This document shows positions 62,792 through 64,000 of a DNA stretch of 64,000 bases, in pieces (position 1 is the stretch's first letter; every line of letters begins with the position of its first letter). Source of the stretch: Xylocopa sonorina (lineage: Eukaryota > Arthropoda > Insecta > Hymenoptera > Apidae); NCBI RefSeq assembly GCF_050948175.1, contig NW_027490262.1:434001-498000 (forward strand). The letters are read 5' to 3'. The notes beneath the pieces were generated by a model. That model searched no databases, was not told the origin of the DNA, and saw only the letters and a list, made by a program, of their open reading frames with translations. A program made the translations under genes and the position numbers.

Positions 62792-64000
62792 CATTTACAT
62801 TCATTTGAAGTGCAGGCGAGGTATAAGTGACACTTCGCAATGATTATTTTATCATACCATGAAACATAGAAATGAAATGCCGTATCCCGTTTTAAGAAGC
62901 ATTAGAACTCTATTGCTACGATACGTAGACATCTGCAAACGCTATTTCCTAGCCAGGAAGTGTCACATTTACATTCATTTGAAGTGAATGCGTGGTATTC
63001 ATGACACTTCGCAATGAATATTATATTATATCATGAGACATAGAAATGAGATTCTATATCGCGTGTTAAGAAGCATTTGAACGCTATTGCTTCGATACGT
63101 AGACATCTGCCATCGCCATTTCCTAGCAAGGAAGTGTCGCATTTACATTCATTTGAAGTGTATGGAAGGTATACACGACACTTCGCAATGAATATTATAT
63201 CTTATCATGAAGCATAGAAATGAGATGCTATATCGCGTTTTAAGAAGAATTAGAACTCTATTTCTACGATACGTAGGCATCTGCAAACGCTATTTCCTAG
63301 CAAGGAAGTGTCGCAATTACATTCTTTTGAAGTGAATACGAGGCATACGTGACACTTCGCAATGAATATTATATCTAATCATGAAACATGAGAGAAATGA
63401 GAAATGAGTTGCGATATCGCGTTCTAAGAAGGAATAGAACTCTAATACTACGATACGTAGACATCTGCAAACTCTATTTCCCAGCAAGGAAGTATCGCAT
63501 TTACATTCTATTGAAGTGAATACGAGGTATGCATAACATTGCACAATGAATATTATATCTTATCATAAAACATAGAAATGAAATGCGAGATCTCGTTTTA
63601 AGAAGCATTAGTACTTTGTTGCTACGATACGTAGACATTTGCCATCGCTATATCCTAGCAACGATGTGTCGCATTTACATTCAATTGAAGTGTATGCGAG
63701 GTATACATAAAACTTCGCAATGAATATTATATCTTATAACGAAACATAAAAATGAGATGCGATATTGCGTTTTAAGAAGCATTAGGACCCTATTGCTACG
63801 ATACGTAGACACATGCAAACGCTATTTCGTAGGATGGATGTGTAGCAAATACATTCTTTTGGATTGAATACGAGGTAAACATGACACTTCGCAATGAATA
63901 TTATATCTTATCATGAAACAAAGAAATGAGATGCGATATCGCGATTTAAGAAGCATCAGAACTCTATTGCTACAATAAGTAGATATCTGCAAACGCTATT
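62792..64000 (+). repeat. Higher-order repeat, 9-mer unit copy 3, cut by window end
   Basis: Repeats the monomer order of the units at 52429 and 53995 for the 1209 bp left in the window, with few differences. A small duplication (GAGAAATGAGAAATGAG near 63390) shifts the spacing by several bases. It is separated from the tandem pair by about 7.2 kb of ordinary satellite. Confidence 0.88.

Larger units (their letters stand above)
45676..64000 (+). repeat. 174-bp satellite, tract 4, with higher-order repeats
   Basis: About 105 monomers, all in the same orientation, continuing past the window end. This tract contains the clearest higher-order structure (9-mer at 52429-55560 and 62792 onward). 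It also has 5-mer, 7-mer and 3-mer duplications, a small AT-rich insertion at 48676-48724 and short deletions at about 56870 and 59465. No gene is supported. Confidence 0.97.

Noticed and set aside
15130..64000. CRISPR-like array
   Set aside because: Repeats are contiguous 174-bp monomers with no unique spacers and no cas-like genes. This is eukaryotic tandem satellite.

Overview
The window looks like eukaryotic heterochromatin, most likely from an insect; I suspect Hymenoptera, but only weakly. About 46.3 of 64 kb (roughly 72%) is one head-to-tail satellite with a 174-bp monomer, about 266 copies, all in the same orientation. The rest is retrotransposon DNA inserted into the satellite. I found no host protein-coding gene, no tRNA or rRNA gene and no CRISPR. 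The short open frames in the satellite are by-products of a monomer length divisible by three.

Layout: satellite (1-320); a degenerate Ty3/Gypsy-type LTR retrotransposon (321-15129, LTRs 321-1652 and 13590-15129, 4-bp target duplication ctac) carrying gag, protease, reverse transcriptase, RNase H and integrase remnants; satellite (15130-24023); a solo LTR in reverse orientation (24024-25577), related to the first element and lacking a target duplication; satellite (25578-44317); a second solo LTR (44318-45675) with a perfect 4-bp target duplication; satellite (45676-64000) containing clear higher-order repeats.

Inside the Gypsy reverse transcriptase sits a second, nested element on the minus strand (4673-10575): an R1-clade non-LTR retrotransposon flanked by a 13-bp target duplication. 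It has one intact 1232-residue endonuclease/reverse transcriptase ORF, no recognisable ORF1, a strong 3'-UTR stem-loop and a 1.8-kb 5' region with a ~70-bp-period array of seven nested hairpins whose paired arms change together. That array is the most unusual structure in the window.

Relative age: the two Gypsy LTRs differ at 16 of 401 hand-aligned positions (about 4%) and by a 207-bp indel, and gag and pol carry stops and frame changes. The R1-like ORF is open throughout, consistent with a younger insertion into an already inserted element. In the satellite, a 9-monomer (1566-bp) higher-order unit is present twice in tandem (52429-55560) and again at 62792 to the window end. Smaller 3-, 5- and 7-monomer duplications occur elsewhere, as expected for unequal exchange.
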